From assembly GCF_047496725.1 (NCBI RefSeq), contig NC_132974.1, positions 806,001 to 870,000 of the forward strand: a stretch of 64,000 nt of DNA. The letters are read 5' to 3'. This document shows, piece by piece, positions 1 through 64,000 of this stretch. Numbering within the stretch: the first letter of the stretch is position 1; each line of letters begins with the position of its first letter. This stretch comes from Anoplolepis gracilipes. Taxonomy: Eukaryota; Arthropoda; Insecta; Hymenoptera; Formicidae. The translations under genes were made by a program, and so were the position numbers. The notes beneath the pieces were generated by a model. That model saw only the letters and a program-made list of their open reading frames with translations. It did not search any database and was not told the DNA's origin.

Positions 1-1275
1 GGGTGAATCGTTCTCGGGGAGAGCAGCTCGTAAAAGGGCGGTACCGGAACGGGCAGGGGATAGAGAGGAGGGCGAGAACGGGGTTTATGACTGTAACAGA
101 TTAGGTGGCCGAACTGCCAGGGTGGCTCCCGCCGTGCTTCCTATTATCGCCGGAGCTTTTGTAGCGCCGTCGCTTTTGTCAAAGTCCCCTTCCCTTCCCT
201 TTCTTCTTCTCCTCCTGCTCACGTTCCTACCGGCAACCGAGCGTACCAGACGATGAAAGGGAGACGAGGAGAGCAAACGGTTGTTCCGGAGAGTTGGGAG
301 AGGAGGCAACAGCAGCAGCAGCAGCAGCAGCGGGGCACGACAGTTGGCCGATATTTGAGCTCCCTTTGTGTCGTTAAAGTACCACGCGCGGCTCATTCGC
401 GCAGTCCGACGGAGTTTTCTCGTGGCGCTTTTATCTACCGTCGTAGTTTTTCTTCTCTCACCCGGGAGAGAGTCTTGTCTCTCTTTCTCTCCATTTCTGT
501 CTCATTCTCTCGCCTTCAACGAGGTCGAGAGAGCCGGTCGAGGATGGGAAGCGCGCGCGCGGAGGAAAAAGACTCTCTCCCCGAGGTTCAACTAGTAATT
601 ACCTGGTCTACTCAGAACGGCCGAATCATAGCTCTCGGGTCCTTTGTTTGCCCGCGGCTTCTGTTCGCTTAATCTTTATTCCTCCCTTTTTTCGTATGCT
701 CTTTTTTTTCCCCACCTTCCCCTCCCCCCTCCCTCCGCGGTTGTTCCCGGCTCTCTCTCGCTCTGTTATCTCGTGTTTCACCTCGAGTCTGTCACGTTTA
801 ACATTTCCTTTTACGGCGCGCCCGATGTAATATCCGCAAAATACAACAGGATACAACAAAAAGGGGTTCGTAACCTTTTGATTTCTGTATTATATATATC
901 TTCATTATCACGTTGACAAATCCACGTAAGGGTATAATGACTTTGATAATTTCTTTTTCTATTTCCGCAGATTTTTACTCTTTTTTTTTTTTTTTCTCTC
1001 TCTTTCGTCGAAATGCATAAAATAATTTTTGGCGCAATCGTGTTTTCAAAGGAGAATGTCAGGTTCGATAGAGAGCAGTCATGCCAACATTTGCCAACGG
1101 CAAAACGGAGTGTATAAACGTCAGCATCCGTGTGTTATTAAGTTAAGTCTCCTGTGCAACGATCTCTGGCGTGCACAGCTGGTTGTCATCGTTGTCGTCG
1201 TCGTGGTCGTGGTTGTCGCGTCGTGCGCACGCGAGACGCCATGCAAAGCATTCGAGTGTAAATACATGAGCGTTT

Positions 1276-1317
<42 letters not shown>

Positions 1318-2259
1318 AGAAGAGAGAGGGTGGCACTTATTCACGTATCCAGCGCCGTGTCGGTGTGACGTTATTTCGCGAGAGCGCCGATCGTATCGTC
1401 TTAATTGCTCGGCGGGTTAAACTACCGCGGTCGCCTCTTATCGAGCGATCTGCACGAGTGCCTACCCATGTCGGGACAGAGAATCGCGCGTATGTATATT
1501 CGCGTCAGGTGTTTGCAACTCGCTTGGCGTCATCGCGGGCTACGCGACCGGTTAGATTGACGCATGTAAAAGAACGTATTATAGATACATTGCTGGCACA
1601 GATTACCGCCTTCTCCCGTGAAATAGCATCTTGCGCCACAATGCTTTTATTAACCACGCTCTGTATACGCCGACTCTGTACCCCCTGCGCTTCTCGTAAA
1701 TTTAAGTAGAGACGGTTTAGCGAGAATTATGCGGGACTGCACGAGTCTCAATTTAACAATAGAAACGCTCGTTTCTTCTTCAGATTTTCCTTATTTTTAT
1801 TTCTCTCTTCTGATACGTTAATCCCCTTCAATGTGAGAGCTTATTCATAAAAAATATGCAGGATAAACTGTTTTACAAATTTACAAAATAATGGCACGTT
1901 ATAGTTTTTGAGGATACTAGATAAAAAATTGTAGTCAAATTTTCCAAATTTTAAATGGTAGTACATCTTATATAATTTTCAAAAATGTTGAATAAGAAAT
2001 TGTATTAAATTTTTAAAGTTTAAAAATAGTAGATTCAATACAGCGAACAAAAAAGTAAAAAGTATATGAAAAAATGAAGTTTTGGTTTATTTCTCCTTTG
2101 AGAATAAGAATTTCTTATCGTATTTTCCAAATTCAAAATAGGTAATTAAGTAAAAATCAACATTGATAGCGTTGTTGCCCTGTCGACAGTTGGCTGATAA
2201 AATAATTTTATAAAATATTATACGATCCCGAAAATATAATAAAAATACAATTTTATTAA

Positions 2260-2277
2260 TGACGCATGCATGCGTCA
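2260..2277. repeat. Perfect 18-bp palindrome TGACGCATGCATGCGTCA
   Basis: A perfect inverted repeat. A near copy (TGACGCATGTACGCGTCA) lies at 3057-3074; both are followed by ACTA. Each contains TGACGCA half-sites resembling CRE/ATF motifs. Confidence 0.8.
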
Positions 2278-2283
2278 ACTATG

Positions 2284-2955
2284 CAGAAAAAAAGACCATT
2301 CTAAGAATATTTTTATTCTGATATTTGAATCTTGAAATAAAATGATATAGCGTTAAACGAGTATACAAATTGCTAGTTCAAAGACATTTAATATAATTCT
2401 ACCAAGAAAAATATATTCTTATTATGCAAGAATAATTTTGAATAGAGAAAAGAAAAGTATTGGATTGACAAATAGTATATTGAAAGAAAAAAATTATTAT
2501 AAAATTAAAATAATAATATTATATTCTTAAGACAATTACAATATTACGATATTCAAATAAATTGTAATGCAATATTGTTTATAGACAGAGAAAAAGTAAG
2601 TGTCAAATCAAAACTTATATATTTATATGAACGCGTTCACTGTTTCATATATACGCAACAATTTATAATCTTCTTGAGAGAATTTAAAAATCTTAAATTT
2701 TAACAATATTATTATCTTATTTCAATACTATAATTGTCATTTCAAGAATAAAATAATTATTTTAACTCTAAGAAAATTATAATCTTTGATTTAAACATAT
2801 GTGTTATTTTCTATCCAACATTTTTCTTGATTGAACTAAATAAAATGTCTTGATCCAAGCAAATTTTCTTTGTTTAACGCAATATAATCTCATTTCAAGA
2901 TTTACATTTTCAAACTAAAGATATTGTCAAAATAAGAACATTCTTTTTTTCACTG
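2284..2955. mobile_element. MITE-like AT-rich repeat with imperfect terminal inversion
   Basis: The left end (CAGAAAAAAAGACCATTCT) resembles the reverse complement of the right end (CAGTGAAAAAAAGAATGTTCT), and both go on to share an ATCTTGAAAT motif about 45-60 bases inward. The body is AT-rich and non-coding. No clear target duplication was seen, so the limits are approximate and the class is unknown. Confidence 0.35.
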
Positions 2956-5680
2956 TGTACATATATTCCCGAAAGAATGATCGCTAAAGTATACGAGTTT
3001 TAATTTGATACTAATGTGTGTTTTTTTCCGCGCACGCTGAAAGCCCATCTTCCTCGTGACGCATGTACGCGTCAACTACACTGAAAATAAAATTAAGATT
3101 TTTTTTTCCCTTTTTTTTTTTTATACACTTGAGAAATTTCGATTCGCATTTTTGCGCGGTGGAGCGCGTACGGCGAGATTTATCGCGACGCGCGCGTGTA
3201 CGAAGATTGCGCGAATCACATGACGGGTGACGGGATATATAGCGCGCGCCGGTAATGGTTAACGAGAGTAGAACGAAATGCATGCGCCGCGGCACCGGCG
3301 GCGCACCGCAATTTCAGCATACCGAAGAATTACGTGCGCGAAAATCGTCTCGTTTCGCGATAGAGACTCGCTTTCGCGCGCGATGCGGGATGCGCGTCGC
3401 GTCGCGCCGCGTCGCGCCGCGCCGCGCGCTATCATTATTCTATGCATTATTTATGTCATTCCCCGTGTGCCGAGTACAATGTGGGTCTACGAATCAAAAT
3501 GCATTGCTTATGCAAATAGCGGTCGTGCCCCGCAGTCTCGGGGCGAATTCGCAGTCTGCTACGGGGAATAATCATAATGATCAATAAGATACAACCGCTC
3601 GGTACGTCCGTCGCCCCTCGCCCCTCGCTTCTCGCTTCTCGCCCCTCGCCTCAACCCCGCTCTTCTCGTGTATTCTCACTCCGCACCTCATGCAAATCTT
3701 GAGGCGTATTGTCTGACGATATTACAGGAATTGTTATCGCGTTGCATAATTTCAGTGTTCGATCGTGCTCGGGTTTGCCGAGCTCTCTCGCGCGCTTGCC
3801 TGGCAATCGATTTGTATGTAGAGCCAGCGTTTCGATTTCCCTATCGTTTTTCGGTCAATTTTATATCGCGGAAATTGTAAAAATTATCTAAATTAGAGCT
3901 CATTATAATATCGTGGATTGCGGTTGATTATGTTGCGCGCGATAGCTCAGATTATTGCCAGGAAATTCAGATTACGGTACTTAAACCGTTACGATGAGAT
4001 GAAGCTTGTGTTGTATCGCGATATCTAGTCTACGCTGTGCGCGCGTTATTTCGACGATATTTCGCGACCAGTGGCTCTCTCACGGAATAACGGAAGGTGG
4101 TAGAGGGAGAGGAGGTTCGCTTATAGGGCGAACGCGGTCGGTTCTGGTCGCCGGGGTGGTTTTGGAATCCGCGCCACGAGTCGGTGGTTTTGCGGTACGG
4201 CGGAAACCGCCGACCCTCTCGAAGCTCTTCCCGTCCGTTCTCCCTGTGTTTGCGTCGTCCTTTTGCGTAATCCCGCCATGGCTTAGCGAGTTTCTCACGA
4301 GAGAGTCTCTAAGTAAAGCGGGCGGACGAGTACACCCGGCCACCAACTCTCAGGACTACCATCTCTTTGATTAGCGTGGTACATCAGATACTGCCGGTGA
4401 TACAAATGGCTGCTTCTCTCGAATCTTACACACGTTGTAAAATTAACTAATCAAATTCTTCATTATCTTCTTTTAGAAATAAATTACAGTGACGCATTGT
4501 TAACAGTAGCTTTTTGTGTGTATACAGTTTGACGTATAATTTTTTCAATAAAACAAGAGTCGATATACATATAAATTGAATATTTAGAAATCTATATAGA
4601 GAGATTTTTCATATTCTACATTACAAATGGGCCCCATGACAAGAGGAAATTTCAACATTTCAAATAATAGACACATGTTCTGATTAATCCAGCAGCGTTT
4701 CAATTTGCATTAGACATACTAATGCAAGTCCGTTTAGCGTACCTCGAGATGAGCAAATGTTCTTGGCACTTGAGCGCGCGCGCGTGCCTGGTGTTTGGTT
4801 ACGGATTTGATCTCACAGGCGGGGGACACCGTAGAGAGCAGTTAACCTGTCCGATAATACGTGCCGATAATCAAGCATCTAGTGGATGACGGACGGCGCG
4901 ATCGATGGAGGTAACGTAATTAGACGCGGCGATACGCGCCACTTAAGCGTACTTGAGTGGCTGCAAACGCAACCGATTGGGTCTAGTTGCTATTAGCGTG
5001 GCTCTCTCTCTCTCTCTCTTTGTATGTGTCGCCGGTTGCCGGTCGCCGGTCGCAGGGGCAGCCGCGGTGTCCATAAACGGCGACGTCGCCCGTCGTCGGC
5101 TTTAACCAACGTCCATTGAACGGCCTCCTCGCTCCATTGAGCCGTTCGCGATAATATATTGCGAAACGGCAATCCCCGCTATCATGTCCAGCCCTCGATG
5201 TATTAAATGTCGCGCAAGACTGGAAAACCAATAAAAGCGCGATCGTTGCGCTTTAATGCCAATTCTTGTTCGCCCGTTTATCCGGACCGGGCTATCGTTT
5301 TCACGCTCTTGTCACGACGATAACGTGCGCGCGCGCGCGCGCGCGCGCTCGCGTCGGCTCTTGATATCGCGCGAAAGATAAAAAAAAAAAAAAAAAATAC
5401 GCGGCGCGTGTGGGAAGAGGGACGGGAATGATGATGCGAGAGGGAGGAGGCTATCGGATAATTAAATCGGCCGCGACACGTAAAGGACACTGATTGACGT
5501 GCGCGACGGCTACGTTCTCTCATTATTCGTCGAAACGACATAATTCGCGCGCTTCGCTTTTCGACGGACGCTAAACCGCGCCGGTGTTGCTTTCCCTCGT
5601 CCCGTGCGCGAAAGGCCATCGGTCGCTAGCCTCATTCGATTAAAACGTATAAAAACGATAAATGTTTCACAAACAATTCC

Positions 5681-5718
<38 letters not shown>

Positions 5719-8420
5719 CTCCTTTTTTTGTCTCTGTCAACAAGCCATCTCGTTGCTCTTTCGACATTTGTATACATTATAATATTAAAGATATTACTTT
5801 TTTATTATACGTGTTGCCATTTAACAAGGCTTGATTTATAAGAATTATTTAAAAGAATATAATTAATTGACAAATTTTTATTTTACAATTTTCAACGTAT
5901 GTGATATATTTGGCTCCTCCTCATTATAAAAATGATTCTACAGTTCTCTATCAATTTTAGAAATAGCTTCATCGTTTGAAGCACCGAAAGTAGCGGTATG
6001 TTGAAGGCGGTATAACTTTTTTTAGAAATCTTGGAGGGACGGCAATCAGAACTCTAATAATTTCTTAAAATTTTTGATAATGGAAAAACTTAACTTTACG
6101 ACACACGTCGATTCTTAATATTCTGACAGAGTTACATTCTTGTCGTATCGATCTGTTAACGAGCTGTACCGGAAAATGACAAACAGCACTTGGTAATCTG
6201 ACGCCCGTTTCTCCGTTCCGCAAGAGCGAAAGCTGATAAATTAATTGGATTGACCGTCGTGACTTGTCGCATACAAATTGGATCAATGATTTAGCTCTGT
6301 GCGATCAGCTGTTCGCCAATTCGCATTAACTTTGCTCTTGCGTTCGTTAACGTTCGATAAATGAGAGAGAATTTCTGCTCTTGTGATGTTGCGTTTATAA
6401 AAGTCGCTTACGGAGAACATGTACCAACGTGCGTGCGTGCGTTCGCAAGCAGACACGCACGTAAGCGTATGAGCTGCACAATATTGTCTGCTACGGCTTC
6501 ACCCATTCCGGGTTTGAGCCGTTTAAAGATATTGCACGCCTGCCGCGCAAATCCTCGGCCTAATTAGAACGTACATGTACGATAATGCACAAGTCGAGAG
6601 AAGCCCGACTTGAAGCCGTGAAGATTAATAAAACACGTTGCGGTGACTATAGATGTACAAGTAGCAAGAGGTATACACGACCTTCTCTAAAAGGGCTACT
6701 ATACATTAAGATACGTCGACGATACGCGTACGATTTTACGTCGTACCATTTCTACTGGCTTTTTAATAAGTATAGAAACAGAAGAAAGAAAGAAATACTA
6801 TACACAGAAATTAAAAATGTTTGTGTAATAGAAGATAATGCGTATAATAAATCATTTTTTACGTATATAGTAAAAGTAATGCGAGAGAAATTTATAACAC
6901 GTATACGTAAACAAGAAGAATATCGATTTGTTGAACATTTATATTTATTTCTATTATTATGTTGGGACTATATCGCGTGAACTGACCGATGTCACGTACA
7001 AGTCATTAGCGCAATAATGCGTCCAAGAGTTGATTTTTATTTTACGAGTTTTGGCACGATTTTCATTACGCGGTCGCGATCGTCGGCGAATCGTTAGCGA
7101 GTTCCTGCACGAAACACCGCGATTCCGGCATTCTTTGGCCGCCGTGGAATCTAGATCGTGTGACGCGGGAGAACGATCGGGCGAGGGAAAGGGAGAAAGG
7201 GAGAGGGGGAACTATTCCGGCTTTTACGAGGCCATAGTGGCGTATCCGTTTTGCGGGGCACGACGTGCAAAACGATCGATAACACGCTCGTAACGTTATT
7301 ACTAACAGGTATACGGAGGTGGGTAGCACCGGTAATAATGTGGCTTTTACGCTCGTGGGCGCTGATACAGCAGCCACCAAAGTCAGTTGACATTTGCTAC
7401 AGCATACTCTGTGACAGAAAGAGATAACACATCTTGCAATATTGTTTTATAATTGAGATAAATATAAATAATTAACTTTGTGAAACATACACTTTAATAC
7501 GGGTGGGAAACGTCAGAGAAAGTTTAAAATTGCTGCTGTATTCCGTGATTAATTCTAGTATTCCAAATTCTTTTTTTTATTGCTTATTTAAAACTAATAT
7601 ATATTTAAATATTTTTTTTTTAAATAATGTGATGAACCAATCTGTGCCAAGCCGTAACAATTATCAAAGTGTAAGATTAAAAAATAATATTTATGATATG
7701 ACATGCTGCGTTTAAATAATTACTAAGCTAGCTTTTTATTCAGATCGTAATTGAGCACAAGTCTAATTTCTACATTCAAACGTAAATAATAGCAAAGTCG
7801 TTGGTTTGTATAATAGTTTTAAAAGTTTTCCTCCCTTTCAGAAATCATTGAGCTCTAACAATAAGAAACAAGTTTTACGTTATCGCTACATTTATGTTGT
7901 AAATACACAATGCGATATATAAAGAATAATTATGTACAAATAGAAACGTAGTGTAAATAAGATACAAAAAGTATCGCTCGAAAAATTACCAGAGAAATTA
8001 AGATTTATAATATATGAAATTGGTAATATTATGTATTAAAGTTTTTCTACGAAAAATATCCAAAGTTATTGTCTGGCAAAAATCTGCAAACATCAATTCT
8101 GTTAATACCAGAACAGAAATAGCGATAGCGACACAATAAAAATAAAAAAAAAAAAAAATGTATTATAGATTAAAATTAAAGAAAAAAAAGAAAGTATTAA
8201 TTCTTTTTGGGATACTGTTTTTTTTTTTTTTTTTTTTTTTATCGAAACATACGTCCAAGTGGCAACATTTTTTTTACCCGACCCAGTATATCGATTTCAA
8301 GTTACCTGGGAGTCCTCGGGACACTAAAGTCTCTCAGATAAATCTTGGGGTATTATGGGCTTTAATGGCATTAAGGGAATGCGGTACACTGATACATTTA
8401 ATGATGTTTTTGTGTTGCAG

Positions 8421-60825
<52,405 letters not shown>

Positions 60826-61890
60826 ACTACACATTGATTCGACGATACGTTTAAACACTTACGCAACATCGATTAAAGTTTCTTGTGACACTCAGTGTGA
60901 TTTATGACGGAGGAATTGAGAAAAGAAAATGAATTTCTTGTACGCAAAATGTGACTGGTACTTGAAGAAGCTGTACGGCAAATTAATTATTGAATTAATT
61001 TGATAAGAATTGACAAGACTTGGTCGATGTACTATGGTCGCTATATTTGACAAGAATACGAGTTAAATGCCACATTTCTGGTAACGAGCTCTCAAATCGG
61101 TTAAATTACCAGGGAATAGTATGTAAAATATTATGGAGACATATAATTATATAAAAGATACAGTATCAAACTGTATACAATTGTATAGAGTCTATGATCG
61201 TAAGTAGAATGAAGCGAATGAAATATGAAAGAAACAAATGCGTGTAAGTACCCTCCGACTATACTTAACGTGGGAGGCGATATGAAATCGCTTGTGTAAT
61301 ATGTTACTGATGTAATATAGAGTCATTACAATTAGGTTCTTTTGTGCGTGCGCGATTGCGAGGGGAAATGGAGCGAGGAATCGAGTGCGTTATCAAATGA
61401 AATCGTTCTCGACTTAACGATGAGATGTATGTACACCGCGATGAAATACCTGAATACGTATGGAATGCTGATCTAGTGTTGTAGACTTGTCAAAGTAGGG
61501 ATGTGTATGTTGTGTCGCAGAATTATATATAATATATTGAGCACACATGTAGACAGAATGTTTACGTCATGTAGCGGAGGAATTGTAGGGCTATGAGAAA
61601 TCGATAAGTGTCGATCACGCAAACAGTGTTGAACGGATGATCAACGCGCATGTTCATCGGCATCGAAGCCAACAATGTGATCTTTGACATTTCTACCACC
61701 GACAAGAGGAATAATTTGTACTTATTACACTTTCAGTTTTAAATAACGATTCTTTCATAATTATATGGCACTGTTGTGCCTGCCGTTAAGACTTTATTGT
61801 AATTGAGATTTTATAAACGTGTCGCGCGGAGAAAGACAGTGATAAAACGAAAAAAAAAAAAAAATAATAAAAAATAAAAACGGCGAAAGA
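60826..61890 (+). other. gro: gro 3' UTR (end inferred)
   Basis: This is AT-rich non-coding sequence after the stop codon with no convincing ORF. It contains TGTGAT (K-box-like) at 60896-60901 and 61675-61680. An ATTAAA at 60872-60877 could serve as an early weak poly(A) signal; the better signals are at 61866-61878. The extent is inferred from those signals alone. Confidence 0.6.
61866..61878 (+). terminator. Candidate gro polyadenylation signals
   Basis: There are two AATAAA hexamers, at 61866-61871 and 61873-61878, in an A-rich stretch. They are followed about 15-35 nt later by a T/GT-rich element (CTTTTTTGGTGATCTTTTG), the usual downstream cleavage-factor signal. This is the best poly(A) site in the kilobase after the stop. 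Further A-rich hexamers occur near 62570, so a longer UTR is possible. Confidence 0.55.
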
Positions 61891-64000
61891 TACTTTTTTG
61901 GTGATCTTTTGCGGTAATTACGCGTATTAATTAGGAACTGGCTTTCATACGGCTATCACAAGCGGTATCGAATATAAATAGAAACTCTATAAGTTGCGCC
62001 GTATGCGCGTGGATTCTTGATATAATGTACATTGTCTTGACTGCCATAATAGGCATATACATACATACCACGCACACGCATATGTGCGTAAATAAATATA
62101 CACACTCCCACACAATACATGCATTTACACACACACACACACACGAGCGAGCGGACCACGTTCGTGGGCGGATTTTGCAGAATATTCGATAAAGTATTTT
62201 TGTGACTATTCATCATGGACCCTAGGCTTAACCATCTCTGATCGAGCGCGATCGACCACGCGCCCGTCTACAACGACTGCAACGACGAGGCGGCATAAAA
62301 AAAAAAAAAAAAAAAAAACGAGGCGAGAGACACTTGAGCAACTCTTACACTACTCTTCGGTGCAGTTTACAATGCCAGAAGTGCGTCTGGATTTAGGGTA
62401 CTAGCTAGCGCATTATTATTATTCGGAAACCGTATGGTGAAAGCGGGTGATGCGTAATGGAGATTTATATTTTGTTACAGGAAGGCACATAACATGTTGA
62501 CACCGCTGTGATCGTCCGAAATTCAATTCCGTTAATAATAATAATACTGCCGCGATAAAACGATAATAGATGAATAAAGAAAAGAAAAGAAAAGAAAAGA
62601 AAGAAAAAGAAAAAAAAAAAAAACTTTGCAAAGGACACGATAACGTTTCACACGTGCCGTTTTACGATACGCAGACTGACAGATCGATGAACGAGATTCG
62701 ATTTTGGACGAGCACAGCTCCGATCATATAGACCAATAGAAACAACGATACCTCAAGAAGACTCAATAGTTAATTATCTCTAACTCATTGACTTGTACAG
62801 AATTGATATTCTTTTACAGTTGAGAATAACACACGCACTGTGGGAAAAAAAAAAAAAAAAGAAGCATTACGCGAGACAAAGAAATCGCATAGCCGCGATA
62901 ATGATTGTGCCCCTCCCTTCCCCCTTTCTTCCCCACACCCCCCTTTTCGTATCGTATACACATATATATACACATATATATATGTTGAATTGCGTCTCCG
63001 TGCTCGCATTTTGCACTCCGTGAAAAGCGTACGAAAGCCGCCGTGGGAGAAAAACAAAATATACGTTCGTAATAAACGGAAGACAAAGAGCGTTAATCTT
63101 TTTCCAAGCACTGTTCAAGTTGTTCCTATAGCTACGCGAAAATTGTTTCTTTCGACAATTAAATCCTCTATATCTATATATATATATAATATATACACAC
63201 GGATTGACATCATTATGTTCGCCGATTCCCATTCCATCGATCCTATCATCAATCGAATGCTTTATGATTCGAGACATTCCGAAAAGAAAGTTACAGCTGT
63301 ATTTCATTTTAAAAATTTAATTTTTTATTTTCCAAACAATCAATGATAAAAATTTCGCAATCGATGATTTTCACCCGGACAAAAAATTAATTTTAATTGA
63401 AAGCTTTGATCAAGGTATACATTGATGTAATTTAACAATATGTTGGAAAAAGTTTAAGAGCGTTGTATTTTCAAAGATGGAATCATTTAGAATTTAGACC
63501 GATCGAGAAAAGTATCTACAATTTTACTAATAACGTGATCTTTATGATCTGTCAAGAAAAAGAAATCGAATTCAAGGATGCTTCCGAGGTCCAAAATGAA
63601 ATTTGCTCGAGAGGATTTTCAACAAAATGTTAGGATGAAATATTTTGCTTCACAAAATCAAATTTGCTTCGCAAACAAAATATATAAACTATATATAATC
63701 ATTCATTGAATTCACATGCAAAGTATAAACACACGTGCGTAGCATGACAGCATGCATTGCACGTGTATCGTGCATACATATATATATATATATATAAATT
63801 CTTTTATTGACAACTTTTGGGTTGATCGAAATCTGTTCGATGAAAAACATTATTGAGATTTGAATTATTGAAATGATCGGGATGAAAATGTTCTTTTTGC
63901 TCTGATGATTAATTAAATGTTACTTTACCTTACGAGAGTAAATTTCCCGTAGAATTTCCAAACGCACTCGCTCGATGGCGCTGCAGTCGCGCGCTTCAAT
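61891..64000. other. 3' flank of gro, no gene recognised
   Basis: AT-rich DNA with (CA)n near 62128-62144, A-runs at about 62298-62318, 62610-62622 and 62846-62860, and short (TA)n tracts. Predicted ORFs are short and rich in low-complexity residues. The next gene is not visible. Confidence 0.7.

Larger units (their letters stand above)
1..8420. other. Presumed first intron / 5' region of gro, no gene recognised
   Basis: No conserved coding exon, tRNA or known ncRNA was seen. A CpG-rich segment (1-1700, with a CAG run at 308-333 and (GA)n at 1275-1308) gives way to AT-rich DNA at 1740-3010 with a MITE-like repeat, then CpG-rich DNA again around 3130-5640 including (CG)n at 5326-5348, then mixed sequence. 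Predicted ORFs are short, overlapping and of composition type. I searched by eye for a first exon starting ATG-TAY/TTY-CC and found none; a promoter inside this stretch cannot be excluded. Confidence 0.6.

Noticed and set aside
6585..6980. 131-codon + strand ORF
   Set aside because: Rich in Tyr/Lys/Arg as expected of AT-rich DNA; no similarity to a family I know and no splice or promoter context.
8355..8420. Upstream in-frame ATG as the true gro start
   Set aside because: The sequence has a functional-looking acceptor (TTGTGTTGCAG) before 8421, a poor start context, and a 22-residue extension unlike any Groucho N-terminus. Kept only as a finding.

Overview
The window looks like a stretch of an insect chromosome dominated by one gene: the corepressor groucho (gro, the TLE family of vertebrates), read left to right on the + strand. 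The organism is most likely a hymenopteran (ant, wasp or bee; an ant is my guess). The reasons are the insect-type Groucho protein, the moderately GC- and CpG-rich unique DNA with AT-rich patches, and the very heavy load of (GA/CT)n, (TA)n and poly(T) microsatellites. Species cannot be settled from the sequence alone.

Layout. 1-8420 holds no recognisable coding exon and is read as the first intron or 5' region; the short first coding exon (usual family start M-Y/F-P) was not found and probably lies upstream of base 1. 8421-60825 holds twelve coding exons by position, two of which are alternatives to each other, plus the stop codon. Counting one of the two alternatives, the exons sum to 2304 nt = 767 codons plus stop with all phases matching. 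60826 to about 61890 is the 3' UTR, ending near two overlapping-range AATAAA signals. 61890-64000 is AT-rich flank without a supported gene.

Protein order. The Q domain (tetramerisation, TCF/LEF binding) is built from exons at 8421, 10760 or 12733, 19728 and 35874. The GP domain comes from exon 39624 and a 26-nt micro-exon at 43510. The CcN and SP regions (CK2 and proline-directed kinase sites, a basic KKMKK nuclear signal) come from exons at 57985, 58184 and 58541. The seven-bladed WD40 propeller that docks WRPW/eh1 repressors comes from exons at 59357, 59960 and 60718. The 3' exons are compact, with introns of 74-554 nt, while the Q/GP exons are spread over about 50 kb.

The most interesting structure is a pair of tandem 64-nt exons (10760-10823 and 12733-12796) encoding two versions of the same 21-residue piece of the Q-domain coiled coil. 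Reading phase makes them mutually exclusive: using both gives a stop codon within two codons, and skipping both gives a stop in exon 35874. Two further splice events would produce short Groucho proteins: skipping the 26-nt micro-exon gives a Q+GP-only protein like AES/TLE5, and retaining the 74-nt intron gives a protein without WD40.

The large introns carry two inverted copies of a truncated hAT transposon (15306-15958 and 34463-35167) with 8-bp target duplications, lying on either side of the in-frame 45-nt exon 19728-19772. They also carry three copies of a CAGGGTGTCTAC-ended MITE-like repeat, a small PHD-finger-like ORF at 53529, and dozens of microsatellites. No RNA genes, second protein-coding gene, virus or CRISPR array was supported.
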